A program made the position numbers and the translations under genes. 64,000 bases of DNA from JALONH01 sp046329235 (GTDB lineage: Bacteria; Bacteroidota; Bacteroidia; Cytophagales; Cytophagaceae): positions 1,612,001 to 1,676,000 of the forward strand of contig JAXLVA010000001.1 in assembly GCA_046329235.1 (NCBI GenBank), in the 5' to 3' direction. Positions within the stretch are counted from its first letter, which is position 1. The number at the start of each line of letters is the position of its first letter. Positions 53,201-61,824 of the stretch are shown piece after piece. The notes beneath the pieces are model-generated. The model was not told where the DNA came from. It saw only the letters and a list, made by a program, of their open reading frames with translations, and made no database searches.

Positions 53201-53678
53201 TGTTATCATATTTGATAATATAAATACCAGGTCCATTTGCAAGAGTAGTAGCCCCTCCTGTGGTTGGAGTTGATACAACGAGACCTGAATTGTACTGAAC
53301 TGCAATAATTACATTACCACTAGGATCGATGGTAAGCGCAGTTACTTTATCACTTAGAGCAGAGGAAGTTGAGGGTCCAATTCTACAGGCTTTTTGTAAA
53401 ATCCCACTAGAATTATATTTAGCTACAAAACCATCTTCTCCATATGAAGAGATAGTAACAGCTGTTCCTAATGGATTAAAGTCTACGGAAGTACCATTAA
53501 AGCTCCCACATACAAAAATGTTATTGGAAGCGTCAGTGGCTACAGAAGTTACATTGACCGTTCCTCCTGAGGCACCTAGGTTGAATAATAAATCGTTTGT
53601 TTGTGCTTTTGAGAAAAATGCTACGCAGATAAAACTACATAGCAACAAAAAGCGTCGAAGTTGTTTCATAGTTCTCAT
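47253..53678 (-). CDS. Giant T9SS-exported tandem-repeat protein (2141 aa)
   Basis: It has a signal peptide (MKQLRRFLLLCSFICVAFFSKAQ). Residues to about 515 form beta-propeller-like repeats with 'SGNIYLTG' strands and acidic DFNPxGT/DFDPxxG turns (SBBP-like). Then come one Ig-like domain, nine type-B repeats of about 92 aa (pattern ICSG...ASGGTGSFTYQWQSS...SATSSTY...T.YRRLVSSG.C), six type-C repeats of about 90 aa (pattern VC.G..V.FT..PTNGG..PTYKWK.NG..I..AT.STY), a PKD-like module, and a C-terminal type A sorting domain (RIYPIPVSSDINIDI...GVYLLRVEANGAVVYKKVTKE). It should be exported by type IX secretion and act at or beyond the cell surface, possibly as an adhesin. It follows its 1971-aa paralogue after 49 bp. 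Confidence 0.9.
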   Translation of the reverse strand: MRTMKQLRRFLLLCSFICVAFFSKAQTNDLLFNLGASGGTVNVTSVATDASNNIFVCGSFNGTSVDFNPLGTAVTISSYGEDGFVAKYNSSGILQKACRIGPSTSSALSDKVTALTIDPSGNVIIAVQYNSGLVVSTPTTGGATTLANGPGIYIIKYDNSLVTTAPANVFRISPLTAAASGYVSGMASDASSFYITGALDNTSVNFNPKGTAINLSTNGSQDIFVAKYNTATLVADFAYNMGTTYSDEGSGISVDNSGNIYLTGIFRGTAVDFSPTSGTAGDNTLSEFGADGSGDVYVAKYNSTFTHQWSFSVGTALEDKGSGIAVDPSTGAVFVGGYIRSDGANQVDFDPSAGNALTTTLGNYDGFIAAYTTAGAYSWHKMVAQSGDDKILSVALDASGNPLVSGYVSGSSVNLGNSITVSSLGSTDAVVVQYTSTGTTSSGFTVGGTAAEQANSITVSASGKVHVGGLMSGTGDYDPTAGTANLTLKGTQDGWLARYVLCTPPTISAQPGAVNICQGTTASFSVTASNATGYQWTLGGADISGATSSTYSITGATPSNNGTYAVRVSNACSNVTSNNAVLTVTPTVNPGIVGASQTICSGSSPAALAELTAASGGTTTFTYQWQSSPDGATWSNVASATSSTYSPGTSTVTTHYRRLVSSGNCTNIASNAVIITVTPATTAGTVGSAQTICSGSAPAAFTQLTAASGGTGSFTYQWQSSTDNSTFTNISGATNTTYTSTALTASTYFRRLVSSGGCTNIASTSFLVTVTPALTGGTIGTAQTICSGTAPAAFTQTVAPTGGSGGNTFQWQSSPNGSTWTDIASATSSTYTSGTLTSTTHFRRQVSSGACLDVASNVIIVTVTPATTAGAIAGDETVCSGNSVSTLTVNTAPSGGTGIYTYTWEQSTNGGSSYTAIPGATDATYAPTSVTSTTLYRRYTSSGGCTNLVSNVITKTITPVVNAGSIGSAQSICQGATAANLTQVSAASGGTGSFTYTWEQSTNGGSSYTTISGATTTTYAPGAITTTTLYRRIATSGACSATTASVTITVTPTLSAGAIAGTETMCAGSTVSTLTSNNDASGGNGTYSYQWQSSLDGSSWGNISGATTSTYSPGTLTVTTHYRRLATSGSCSNLASNTVIKTITTALDPGAIGANQSICEGTAAATLTQVTAASGGTGSFTYSWQQSTNGGSTYTTITSATSTTYAPGSITTTTLFRRIVTSGACNSTTTSITITVTPALVAGTIAGAETICSGSTAAAISSSVSASGGNGTITYQWQSSPNGTAWTDIGSATSLTYSPGTLTATTHYRRLATSQNCVDVPSNVVIKTVTPVLTAGTIGSNQTVCSNVVPATITSTLNPTGGTGSYTYTWESSPNGTTWTTVSSATSSTFTPPLLSSTTQYRRLVSSGACSDLATSPVIITVNPVVTPTVTISASQTTVCSSVTVNFSSTITNGGTSPAYQWLLNGNIIPSATSSTYSTSSFTDGDKYSLRLTSNATCASSTTVTSAEVTMTVTTSVVPSVTATASASSVCQGQSVIFTANPTNGGTAPTYKWKLNGNDIPSATNSTYSTSTLQSSDVITVELTSNAACVSAPGTALSSGGSVTVNSNVTPTIVVNASSTSVCGTTTVDFTSTPANAGASPTYKWKKNTIDIPGATNSTYSVGSITNGDQFTVEMTSNATCASPATVTATPVTITVTTPVTPSVALAASATTICTGTSVTFTATPTNGGTPTYQWKINGNNQGATTPINTFTSTTLSDGDIVSVVMTTSVTCVTAASANSNQIPMVVNEIVTPTISITANQTSVCTGGSVIFSSTITGGGAAPVYKWYKNNFVIPGATDATFEATGIANNDSYKAELTSNAACKTTTTVTSSSISITLTTSTAAGVTLSVNPGTTAYVGQTVVFTATPSSGGSAPTYEWKKNSNTIGGATSSVFSTNSLATGDIITVIMTSSLSCATGSPASTSVTMTIQNNPPFSGDITGPSSVTSGEQNVTFTVPSQPDMDYVWTVPPGATIISGQGTNTITVDFGNSGGTVSVTETNPAGTSNVINLPVGITTPVKVKAEAFVIRIYPIPVSSDINIDIEGEGSALISIYSSAGEYLGKIFIEDISNVYTTPFNYASGVYLLRVEANGAVVYKKVTKE

Positions 53679-53727
53679 AATATTAATGGTTTAAATTAAT
53701 ATATAATTCCTATGAAACCAACTTTTA

Positions 53728-56700
53728 TTACGGTAAACGTTCCACGCGTTCGATAAATACTTGTTCTCCTACTTTAACTTGAACGATATACACGGCGCTT
53801 GGAAGTTGATCCATAGGCAATGTAACCTGCTCTGATTCTTGTTGAACAGTTACTTCTTTGATGTATACGATATTCCCTAGCATTGAGATGATGGAAATTT
53901 GAATATTTTTATCTATTAAGTTATTACACGCTAAAACAGCATTTTCAACAACCGGGTTAGGGTAAATTTTCATATCTAATCCACCTTGAGCCATATCAAC
54001 CCCGGTACACACACTTGGTGTAACCGTAGCAATATCAGAAACTGCCGGAGGAGCACATACACCTGTTATTTTACAATGATAATCTCCCGCATTGGCTGAT
54101 TGTGTATTGGTGATAGTCAACGAAGCAGAGGTTGCACCTGAAATACCACTGCCATTCGATATTGCAACTCCATCTTTAAACCATTGATACGTTAAATTTT
54201 GTCCACTTACTGTCACTGATAAAAACGTAGGTTGACCCGTACAAACCGACTGACTGAATGGCTGTACTAATATTTGAGGTGTATTGATAATTAATGCTGC
54301 TCCATTCGAATTCAATACATTACCACACCCTTCTGTAATAACACATCGATAAGTACCTTGTTCTGTCAACACAGCTGTAGATATGATTAAGTTGGCTGAA
54401 GTAGCTCCACTAAATACACCACCATTAGAAATGGCTGTAAAAGGATTTGATCCGGTCTTAAACTGCCATTGATAAGTAGCTCCACTGCCACTGTAACCAA
54501 CAGAAAATACAGCCCCTTGATTTAAACAGATATTCGCATTAATTGGCTGCTGAGTTATATTACCCGCTGCACCCACAGCAACAGTTGCCGTATTAGATGT
54601 AGTCGCTGCTGTACAACTTAAAGACACTTCACAAGTATAACTTCCCGCATCTGCCAAGGCTACGCCAGTCAAAGTAATAGTAGATGTAGTAGCACCTGAT
54701 ATACTTCCACCGTCCGATAAAGTATTACCATCTTTTTTCCAAACGTAAATTGCTCCTGTTGGATTAGAAATTATAATATCTAAACTTATCGTTTGTCCAA
54801 CACAAGCTGTTGAACTTATAGGTTGTGTAGTAATCACCGGAGGTGTTGCCAAAGTCAACACTGCTCCTGTTGAAGTCTGATTCGCTCCACAAGCACCTAA
54901 TACATCACAAGTATAGGTAGCCTCATCAGAACCAGATAAAGAAGATACGGTTAAAATAGCTGTTGTTGCTCCTGAAATGTTGCCTCCATCTGATAAAGGG
55001 ATACCATTTTTATTCCATTGATAGGTTAAAGTGGTACCACTAGCCCCAACATTAAAGAAGATGGCACTCCCAGGACAAGCCGACGCGGATGAAGGTTGAG
55101 TGGTAATCGTTGTCGTTGCTCCTACTGTTACCGTAGCTGCATTACTACTTAACACCCCACAAGAGCCTGTTAAATCACAAACATAAGAGCCTGAATTAGC
55201 AACCGTAGCTCCTGTAATAGATAAAGTAGAAGTGGTAGCACCTGAATAAACTCCCCCATCTGTTAATGTAACTCCGTCTTTTTTCCATACATAGGAAATA
55301 CCGGCCCCAGTAGCTGTCACCGATAAACTAGCATTATTACCGGCACACGTTGTAACATCAGCAGGTTGAGACGTAATAGTTAAAGATGAATTAACTAATA
55401 ATATAGCCGCAGTAGATGTTAAACTTCCACCACAAGTACTATTCAATACACATGTATAACTTCCGGCATCACCACTAACAGAAGAAGATATGGTAAGTGT
55501 AGAAGTTGTAGCACCTGAAATAGTTCCTCCATCCACAACATCTACCCCTCCTTTTTTCCATTGATATGTAATACTTCCGCCACTTGCATTAATAGTAAAT
55601 ACAGCAGATGTTCCGGAACAAATACTTTGAGAACTTGGCTGTGATAAAATTGTGATACTGTTCGCTACTGTTAACGTAGCTGGATTTGATGTAACTGCAG
55701 GTGTACACGTTCCGGACACTTGGCAAGTATAACTTGCAGCATCCCCACTCACTACACCCGTTATGGTTAATGTAGATGTAAGTGCACCACTCACAGAACC
55801 TCCATCCGTTATACTAACACCATTTTTCTTCCATTGATAGCTAACCCCTGTACCTGTAGCTACTACCGTAAATGACGCATTAGAACCACTACAAACCGAT
55901 ACATTCGTTGGATGTGTAGAAATAGCAGGTGTAGAATTCACCGTTAAAGCTGCTGTATTGGAAGTCAATACAGAGCTACAAGCATTTCCAGTTACACAAG
56001 AATACACATCAGCATCACTTGCTAGTACTCCAGATATATTTAAAACGGAAGAGGTGGCACCACTAATTCTTCCTCCATTTACCAAATCAACACCATTCTT
56101 TTTCCATTGGTAAGTAACACCTGTACCTGATACAACAATTGTAAATGAAGTATTTGTCCCACTACACACAGTAGAAGGAGAAGGTTGTGTTGTTATAGAA
56201 GCAACAGACCCAACAGACAATACGGCCCCATTCGAATTAATACTTGGAGTACAAGTTCCACTCACCACACATCTATAAGTAGCGGCATCACTAACGGAAG
56301 CCGACGTTATATTTAATGTAGCAGTTGTAGCACCACTAACGTTACCTCCATCGGTAATATTAACTCCACCTTTTTGCCATTGGTATGAAACTCCAGTACC
56401 TGTAGCTACTACAGAAAACGATACATTGGTAGCAGCACAAATTGTTACATCCGTAGGCTGAGTAGTAATCGCAGGTAAAGAATTAACAGTTAATGCTGCG
56501 GCAGTTGAAGTTAATGAGCCCGCACATGCATTATTAATTACACATCTATAGTTACCTGCTTCTGAAGAAGTAAGCGCTGTTAATGTAAGAACTGAAGTGG
56601 TTACACCTGAGTACACCCCACCGTTTGAAATATTAACACCATTTTTCTGCCATTGATAAGTTATACCACTACCAGTTGTTGTGATAGAAAAGGTCGTATT

Positions 56701-59643
56701 TTGACCTGCGCAAATTGTTACCGGAGTTGGATTAGTAGAAATACTAGCAGTAGAACCTACGGTTAACGCTACAGCATTTGATGTTGCAGCAGGAGTACAA
56801 GTACCGGAAACGATACATCTATAATTGCCTGCTTCTGATACAGACGCAGCGGTAATCGATAAAGATGTAGTAGTTACACCGGAGTAAATAGCATTATTAC
56901 TAATATTGACACCGTCTTTTTGCCATTGGTAAGTTAATCCTGTACCAGTAGCTACTACAGAGAAAGATGCATTTTGAGTAGCACAAATAGAAACAGGTGT
57001 AGGCTGTGTAGATATAGCAGGTACTGAGTTGATGGTAAGTGTAGCAGAATTTGAAGTTGCCGTAGGAGCACAAGCACCGGTCACTATACAAGCATAACTA
57101 CCAGCATCTCCGGCCACTACCGATGTTAATGTTAATGTAGCAGCAGTAGCACCTGAAACATTACCTCCATTCGATAGATTTACTCCACCTTTTTGCCATT
57201 GATAAGACAAGCCAGAACCGGAAGCTACTACCGTAAAGGTAGCATTTACCCCCGTACAAAAAGATTGACTAGCAGGATGAGTAGTGATAGCAGGTGACGA
57301 TGTAATTGTAAGCGCCGCAATATTAGAAGTAGCCGCTGGGGTACATGTACCGGATACAACACAGGTATAATTTGCTGCATCTCCAGCCACAACTCCAGTA
57401 ATTGTTAATGTAGCTGTAGTTGAACCGGAAACGGATCCACCATCCGTCATGTTGGTTCCATTCTTCTTCCATTGATAAGTTGGAGAAGCTCCGGTAGCCG
57501 CAACTGTAAAAGAAGCATTGCCACTTATACAAGAAGCTACTGCACTAGGTTGAGTCGTAATGGAAGGAGCCGCTGAAATAGTTAAGGCTGCACTATTTGA
57601 AGTAACAGAAGGAGTACAAGAGCCTGATACTATACAGGTATAATTCCCGGCTTCCGTTGCAGCAGCAGCTGTAATATTTAATGTAGCAGCATTCACTCCT
57701 GCGTAGGTAGCATTATTAGAAAGACTCACACCACCTTTTTGCCATTGGTAAGTTAATCCCGCTCCGGTGGCTACCACATTAAAACTAACATTGGTACCGG
57801 AACATACAGACTGAGCTGTTGGATGAGTAGTAACAGAAGGGGCAGAATTAATAGTAACTGTTGCTGCCGTAGTATTGATTGAACCACAAGATGAGGTTAC
57901 CACGCAACGATATGAACCGGCATCTCCAACTACCGCTGAGGTAATTGTTAATGAAGTTGTAGTCGCACCTGCTATATTTCCCCCGTTAGAAATGTTTACT
58001 CCACCTTTTTGCCATTGATAAGTTAAACCAGAACCTGTTGCGGCCATTGTTAATGTAATATTAGCTCCGGGACAACCTGTAAAATTAGATGGATTGGTAG
58101 TGATAGTAGCACCTGTACATTCTGTATACGAAACGAAATATCCATCTTCCGTACCTGGATTCGTAACATTGTTTGTCAACGTCTGTGTTCCTGCACCCGG
58201 ATCAAAATCACCACAAGTTGCAGAAGCAAAAAAGCCAGCATATAATATCGTACCGGTTGAAGTAATATCCACTGCAGTTCCAATATCATCCAACGTTCCA
58301 CCTAAGTTATATGCCCATGCATTATTACCTGTAGATGACGAATATTTTGCTATGAAAATATCTTTACCACCTGAGCTTGATAATGTTTTTGATGTTCCTC
58401 CGTTGTTAAATTCAATAGACGTACCATTGAACATACCTGTCACATATATATTGGAACTACCGTCCCCTACTACTTGACAAATCGAATCTTTTTGACTCCC
58501 TCCTATTATTTTGGCAAATACTGGAGCTTGAGTGGCTAAGTTATATTGGGCTATAAAACCATCCATATTGTCTACGGTATTTTTTGTCAAAATATTCGCA
58601 GCACCTCTAATATCAAAATCAATTGGAAGTCCCGTACCCTGAACATATCCCCCCACATTTAACAATCCTGAGCTACCTATATTCATGGATGTAACACATT
58701 CTTCATTCACACCTTCAATCACACCATGCCACACATATGAACCTGCAGAGGTATATTTACTAATAAAGGCATCTCCTGTTCCCTGTGGAGTTGATTCTAC
58801 AGCATTTTGAGTACCAGTTCCCGGATCCATATCTACTGATCCAAAGAATTGTCCAGCAACATATAAATTATCTGAACCATCAATAGCAAGTGCTGTACCT
58901 TTATCCGCACCGGTATTACCCAATAAAAAATTCCATTGAAGAGCACCTGAACCATTGAACTTAGCAACATATCCATCCAATGAACCTGTTACCGAGAAAT
59001 TCGCATAGGTTGTCTGAGCAGAACCAAAATCTCTACCATAGATACTTGAGCCTGCATTTACCCATCCCGTTACATATATATCACCATTGGAATCTAATAC
59101 TAAATCAGATATTTGATCTTCTCCTGAATTTCGATCACCAAATGCACGAGCCCAAACAAATGTCCCATTCGCATCATACTTTGCTAATGCACCATCTTTT
59201 GCAGAAGTAGCACTAACATTTATGGTAGTATTAGCATTAAAGAATGGCTGAAAGTAATTAGTAGTACCGGCAATATTACAAATCATGTATACATTCCCTG
59301 AATTATCTACCTTAATTTTTACTCCTTTAGAAACGCCAGAAGGTGCACCTGTCGTAATATGATGCAACCAAGCTACAGTACCGGCAGATGTAATCTTTGC
59401 TAAAAAGGTTTGTTCTTTAGTAGCAGTGGAACCTTGACCTGAATTCGTAGGTGTTGAAACCGTATTTCGAGACGAACCAACGATATAAGTATTACCGGAA
59501 GCATCCGTCTCTATATCAATTATTTTATTGATATGTATCCCCCCCACCTGGGTAAGACTCTGAAAAGTTTGAGCAGCCCCAAAGAAAGTAATACTAAACG
59601 ATAGTACCACTCCATAAAACAATGCCAATAGCCTCATGTACAA
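53728..59643 (-). CDS. Giant T9SS-exported Ig-repeat protein (1971 aa)
   Basis: It has a signal peptide (MYMRLLALFYGVVLSFSITFFGAAQ), then about 515 residues of propeller-like repeats (GNTYIVGSS, DMDPGTGTQ, DFDPGAGTQ), as in the downstream paralogue. Fifteen tandem Ig-like domains of about 91 aa follow. Each has the pattern ITTQP...CAG...FSV.ATG.G.TYQW.K.GV...GG..SGATT..LTIT.....DAG.Y.C.V...C, keeping Cys-Trp-Cys plus a third Cys. The C-terminal sorting domain reads MKIYPNPVVENAVL...SAVYIVQVKVGEQVFIERVERLP. It is likely a surface or secreted adhesive fibre. It lies upstream of the 2141-aa gene on the same strand, probably in one transcript. Confidence 0.9.
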   Translation of the reverse strand: MYMRLLALFYGVVLSFSITFFGAAQTFQSLTQVGGIHINKIIDIETDASGNTYIVGSSRNTVSTPTNSGQGSTATKEQTFLAKITSAGTVAWLHHITTGAPSGVSKGVKIKVDNSGNVYMICNIAGTTNYFQPFFNANTTINVSATSAKDGALAKYDANGTFVWARAFGDRNSGEDQISDLVLDSNGDIYVTGWVNAGSSIYGRDFGSAQTTYANFSVTGSLDGYVAKFNGSGALQWNFLLGNTGADKGTALAIDGSDNLYVAGQFFGSVDMDPGTGTQNAVESTPQGTGDAFISKYTSAGSYVWHGVIEGVNEECVTSMNIGSSGLLNVGGYVQGTGLPIDFDIRGAANILTKNTVDNMDGFIAQYNLATQAPVFAKIIGGSQKDSICQVVGDGSSNIYVTGMFNGTSIEFNNGGTSKTLSSSGGKDIFIAKYSSSTGNNAWAYNLGGTLDDIGTAVDITSTGTILYAGFFASATCGDFDPGAGTQTLTNNVTNPGTEDGYFVSYTECTGATITTNPSNFTGCPGANITLTMAATGSGLTYQWQKGGVNISNGGNIAGATTTSLTITSAVVGDAGSYRCVVTSSCGSINTTAATVTINSAPSVTTHPTAQSVCSGTNVSFNVVATGAGLTYQWQKGGVSLSNNATYAGVNAATLNITAAAATEAGNYTCIVSGSCTPSVTSNSAALTISAAPSITTQPSAVASCISGNASFTVAATGASPTYQWKKNGTNMTDGGSVSGSTTATLTITGVVAGDAANYTCVVSGTCTPAATSNIAALTITSSPAITTHPASQSFCTGVNATFTVVASGSGLSYQWQKGGVNLSNGGNVSGATAATLTLTSVVAGDAGSYACIVTGACAPTATSNSATLTINSVPAISTQPTPVSICATQNASFSVVATGTGLTYQWQKDGVNISNNAIYSGVTTTSLSITAASVSEAGNYRCIVSGTCTPAATSNAVALTVGSTASISTNPTPVTICAGQNTTFSITTTGSGITYQWQKNGVNISNGGVYSGVTTSVLTLTALTSSEAGNYRCVINNACAGSLTSTAAALTVNSLPAITTQPTDVTICAATNVSFSVVATGTGVSYQWQKGGVNITDGGNVSGATTATLNITSASVSDAATYRCVVSGTCTPSINSNGAVLSVGSVASITTQPSPSTVCSGTNTSFTIVVSGTGVTYQWKKNGVDLVNGGRISGATSSVLNISGVLASDADVYSCVTGNACSSVLTSNTAALTVNSTPAISTHPTNVSVCSGSNASFTVVATGTGVSYQWKKNGVSITDGGSVSGALTSTLTITGVVSGDAASYTCQVSGTCTPAVTSNPATLTVANSITILSQPSSQSICSGTSAVFTINASGGSITYQWKKGGVDVVDGGTISGATTSTLTISSSVSGDAGSYTCVLNSTCGGSLTSTAAILLVNSSLTITSQPADVTTCAGNNASLSVTATGAGISYVWKKDGVTLTDGGVYSGATTSTLSITGATVANSGSYVCDLTGSCGVLSSNAATVTVGATTTITTQPSSASACPGSAIFFNVGASGTTLTYQWNKNGIPLSDGGNISGATTAILTVSSLSGSDEATYTCDVLGACGANQTSTGAVLTLATPPVITTQPISSTACVGQTISLDIIISNPTGAIYVWKKDGNTLSDGGSISGATTSTITLTGVALADAGSYTCEVSLSCTAATTSNTATVAVGAAGNITQQPINANICLNQGAVFSVGYSGSGATYQWQFKTGSNPFTAISNGGVFSGATSANLIISTAVLTEQGTYRCVITEGCGNVLNSNGAALIINTPQILVQPFSQSVCTGQPTFLSVTVSGQNLTYQWFKDGVAISNGSGISGATSASLTITNTQSANAGDYHCKITGVCAPPAVSDIATVTPSVCTGVDMAQGGLDMKIYPNPVVENAVLACNNLIDKNIQISIISMLGNIVYIKEVTVQQESEQVTLPMDQLPSAVYIVQVKVGEQVFIERVERLP

Positions 59644-59710
59644 ACAAATAGAATATTACAACTTATTTGTACGAATATACATCTTAAAAAGTTACAATTA
59701 TTGAATTTTT

Positions 59711-60517
59711 TTATGCCCCTCCGGACAGCTCTTTTGCCCTTTTTTCAGCATTTTGTAAAGCTTGCTGTATGTTTTGTCCAACATTTTTATCTGCAAAAGT
59801 ATTCAAAGCCGCCTCTGTAGTTCCCCCTTTTGACTTCACCATAGCAATCAATTCTTCGATAGAATGCTTAGAAGAATTCAATATTTGGTACGCTCCATTC
59901 ATTGTTTCTTTTACCAACATGGCGGCTACATTTTCGTCAACTCCCATCTTCACCCCTGCTTCAATCATATGTTGAACGATATAATAAAAATAAGCCGGAC
60001 CACTACCGCTTAATGCTGTTACCGCATCCATTAATTTTTCATCTTTCATGAAAATAGCCTTGCCGGTTGATTCCAATAACATATCTACTGTACTGATTAG
60101 GTCATTGGGTTCTCCTTCAGCAATGGTAAAAGCAGAAATTCCATAACCTAATTGAGCAGGTGTATTAGGCATGGCACGAACTACTTTTTTATGTTGTAAC
60201 AAGTCTTGGATTTGAGTAATCGTAATACCTGCCATAATAGACAATATCACCTGAGAAGATTGAAGATAATCTTTTAGCTTTTCAGCCATCACTCTAAAAT
60301 CTTGGGGCTTTACAGCAACTACAACAATATCATAAGATACAATTGACGAATCTATATCCGATAATAATGTTGCAACTCCTTCTTGTTGTAATTGAGTACG
60401 CTTCTCATCATGCTTTTCTACAATAAGTAAATTCGAAGCATTTACAATTTTTCTATTTATAAAGGCTTTGGCATAGGTCAATCCCATGTTTCCTCCACCG
60501 ATGATGGCAATTCTCAT
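59711..60517 (-). CDS. proC: Pyrroline-5-carboxylate reductase
   Basis: This 268-aa enzyme makes proline from pyrroline-5-carboxylate using NADPH. The N-terminus IAIIGGGNMGLTYAKAFI is the Rossmann loop. VVVAVKPQDF, VVRAMPNTPAQLGYGISAF, and the C-terminal signature ALSGSGPAYFYYIVQHMIEAGVKMGVDENVAAMLVKETMNGA plus KSKGGTTEAALNTF are standard. It lies 5 bp after hemL on the same strand and ends the guaA-to-proC run. Confidence 0.97.
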   Translation of the reverse strand: MRIAIIGGGNMGLTYAKAFINRKIVNASNLLIVEKHDEKRTQLQQEGVATLLSDIDSSIVSYDIVVVAVKPQDFRVMAEKLKDYLQSSQVILSIMAGITITQIQDLLQHKKVVRAMPNTPAQLGYGISAFTIAEGEPNDLISTVDMLLESTGKAIFMKDEKLMDAVTALSGSGPAYFYYIVQHMIEAGVKMGVDENVAAMLVKETMNGAYQILNSSKHSIEELIAMVKSKGGTTEAALNTFADKNVGQNIQQALQNAEKRAKELSGGA

Positions 60518-60522
60518 TTTAT

Positions 60523-61824
60523 TTAAGCTTTTGATGTATGTATTTCTTTCATGGATGATTCATAAGCCGATAAATATCGGTCTACAATATCATTGGTAAT
60601 AGCGGTTGATATAAAGATACTTTCATATTGAGAGGGTGCTAAATAAATCCCTTTATCTAACATGGCTCTAAAGTATTTACCGAACAATTCCGTGTTACTA
60701 GTTTTAGCTTGTTCAAAATTCGTTACCGGGCTTGACGTGAAGAACTGAGTGAACATAGAACCTATATGATTAATAGTATAATTCAAACCTAATTTCTGTT
60801 GAATTGTTTTCATACCATCCACCATTTGGGAACCTGTCGTTTGAAGTCGAGTATACACTTCCGGATGTTCTTTCAAATAACTTAACATGGCTAAACCTGC
60901 AGACATCGCCATAGGGTTACCACTTAAAGTTCCTGCCTGATATACCGGGCCTGCAGGAGATACACACTGCATGATTTCTTTTTTACCACCATAAGCTCCA
61001 ACCGGCATACCACCACCAATGATTTTTCCTAAGGTAGTTAAATCCGGCTGAACAGGATATACACCTTGTGCACCATAGGAAGACAATCTAAATCCGGTCA
61101 TTACTTCATCCCAGATTAAAACGATTCCTTCTTTATCACACAAATTACGAATACCTTCATGGAAGCCTTCTGCCGGTAATACACATCCCATATTTCCTAC
61201 TACCGGTTCTAATATGATAGCGGCTATTTGTCCTTTGTTAGCTTCTACCATAGAGATAACAGCAGCCAAATTATTATAAGGAACAGTTAAAGTATCATTC
61301 GCTACTCCTTGAGTTACTCCCGGACTATCCGGAAACCCCATTGTTACGGCTCCACTACCTGCGGCAATTAAAAAAGAATCTCCATGTCCGTGATAACAAC
61401 CTTCAAACTTGATTATTTTTTCTCTACCAGTATATCCTCTAGCCACACGTATGGCAGCCATGGTAGCTTCTGTACCGGAGTTAACCATACGAACCATTTC
61501 AATACTAGGTATCATGGAGCAAATCAATTCTGCCATTTCCACTTCCTTCTGAGTAGGAGCACCAAATGACAATGAATCTTTAGCTGCTTGAATAATGGCT
61601 TCTTCAATATCCTTAAACGCATGACCTAAAATCATAGGTCCCCATGAATTTATAAACTCTACATACTCATACCCATCTACATCATACAAGTAAGGTCCTT
61701 TAGCTTTTGATATAAACAAAGGATCTCCTCCCACAGCTTTAAATGCTCGAACAGGTGAATTCACTCCACCCGGTATTACTTCTTTAGCACGGGTGAATAA
61801 TTGTTGACTTTTTGAATGTATCAT
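60523..61824 (-). CDS. hemL: Glutamate-1-semialdehyde 2,1-aminomutase
   Basis: This 433-aa PLP enzyme makes 5-aminolevulinate for haem by the C5 pathway. It shows PGGVNSPVRAFKAVGGDPLF, VNSGTEATMAAIRVARGYTGREKIIKFEGCYHGHGDSFL, IWDEVMTGFR, and the PLP Lys in TTLGKIIGGGMPVGAYGG. The length is standard. The ATG overlaps the stop of the preceding TPR/PBP gene by 4 bp (ATGA), and proC starts 5 bp after it. Confidence 0.97.
   Translation of the reverse strand: MIHSKSQQLFTRAKEVIPGGVNSPVRAFKAVGGDPLFISKAKGPYLYDVDGYEYVEFINSWGPMILGHAFKDIEEAIIQAAKDSLSFGAPTQKEVEMAELICSMIPSIEMVRMVNSGTEATMAAIRVARGYTGREKIIKFEGCYHGHGDSFLIAAGSGAVTMGFPDSPGVTQGVANDTLTVPYNNLAAVISMVEANKGQIAAIILEPVVGNMGCVLPAEGFHEGIRNLCDKEGIVLIWDEVMTGFRLSSYGAQGVYPVQPDLTTLGKIIGGGMPVGAYGGKKEIMQCVSPAGPVYQAGTLSGNPMAMSAGLAMLSYLKEHPEVYTRLQTTGSQMVDGMKTIQQKLGLNYTINHIGSMFTQFFTSSPVTNFEQAKTSNTELFGKYFRAMLDKGIYLAPSQYESIFISTAITNDIVDRYLSAYESSMKEIHTSKA

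Noticed and set aside
47695..59210. Several plus-strand ORFs of 60-170 codons opposite the two giant genes
   Set aside because: They are shadows of the repetitive, stop-poor antisense strand; no start context, no domains, and the minus frames carry clear signal peptides and sorting domains.
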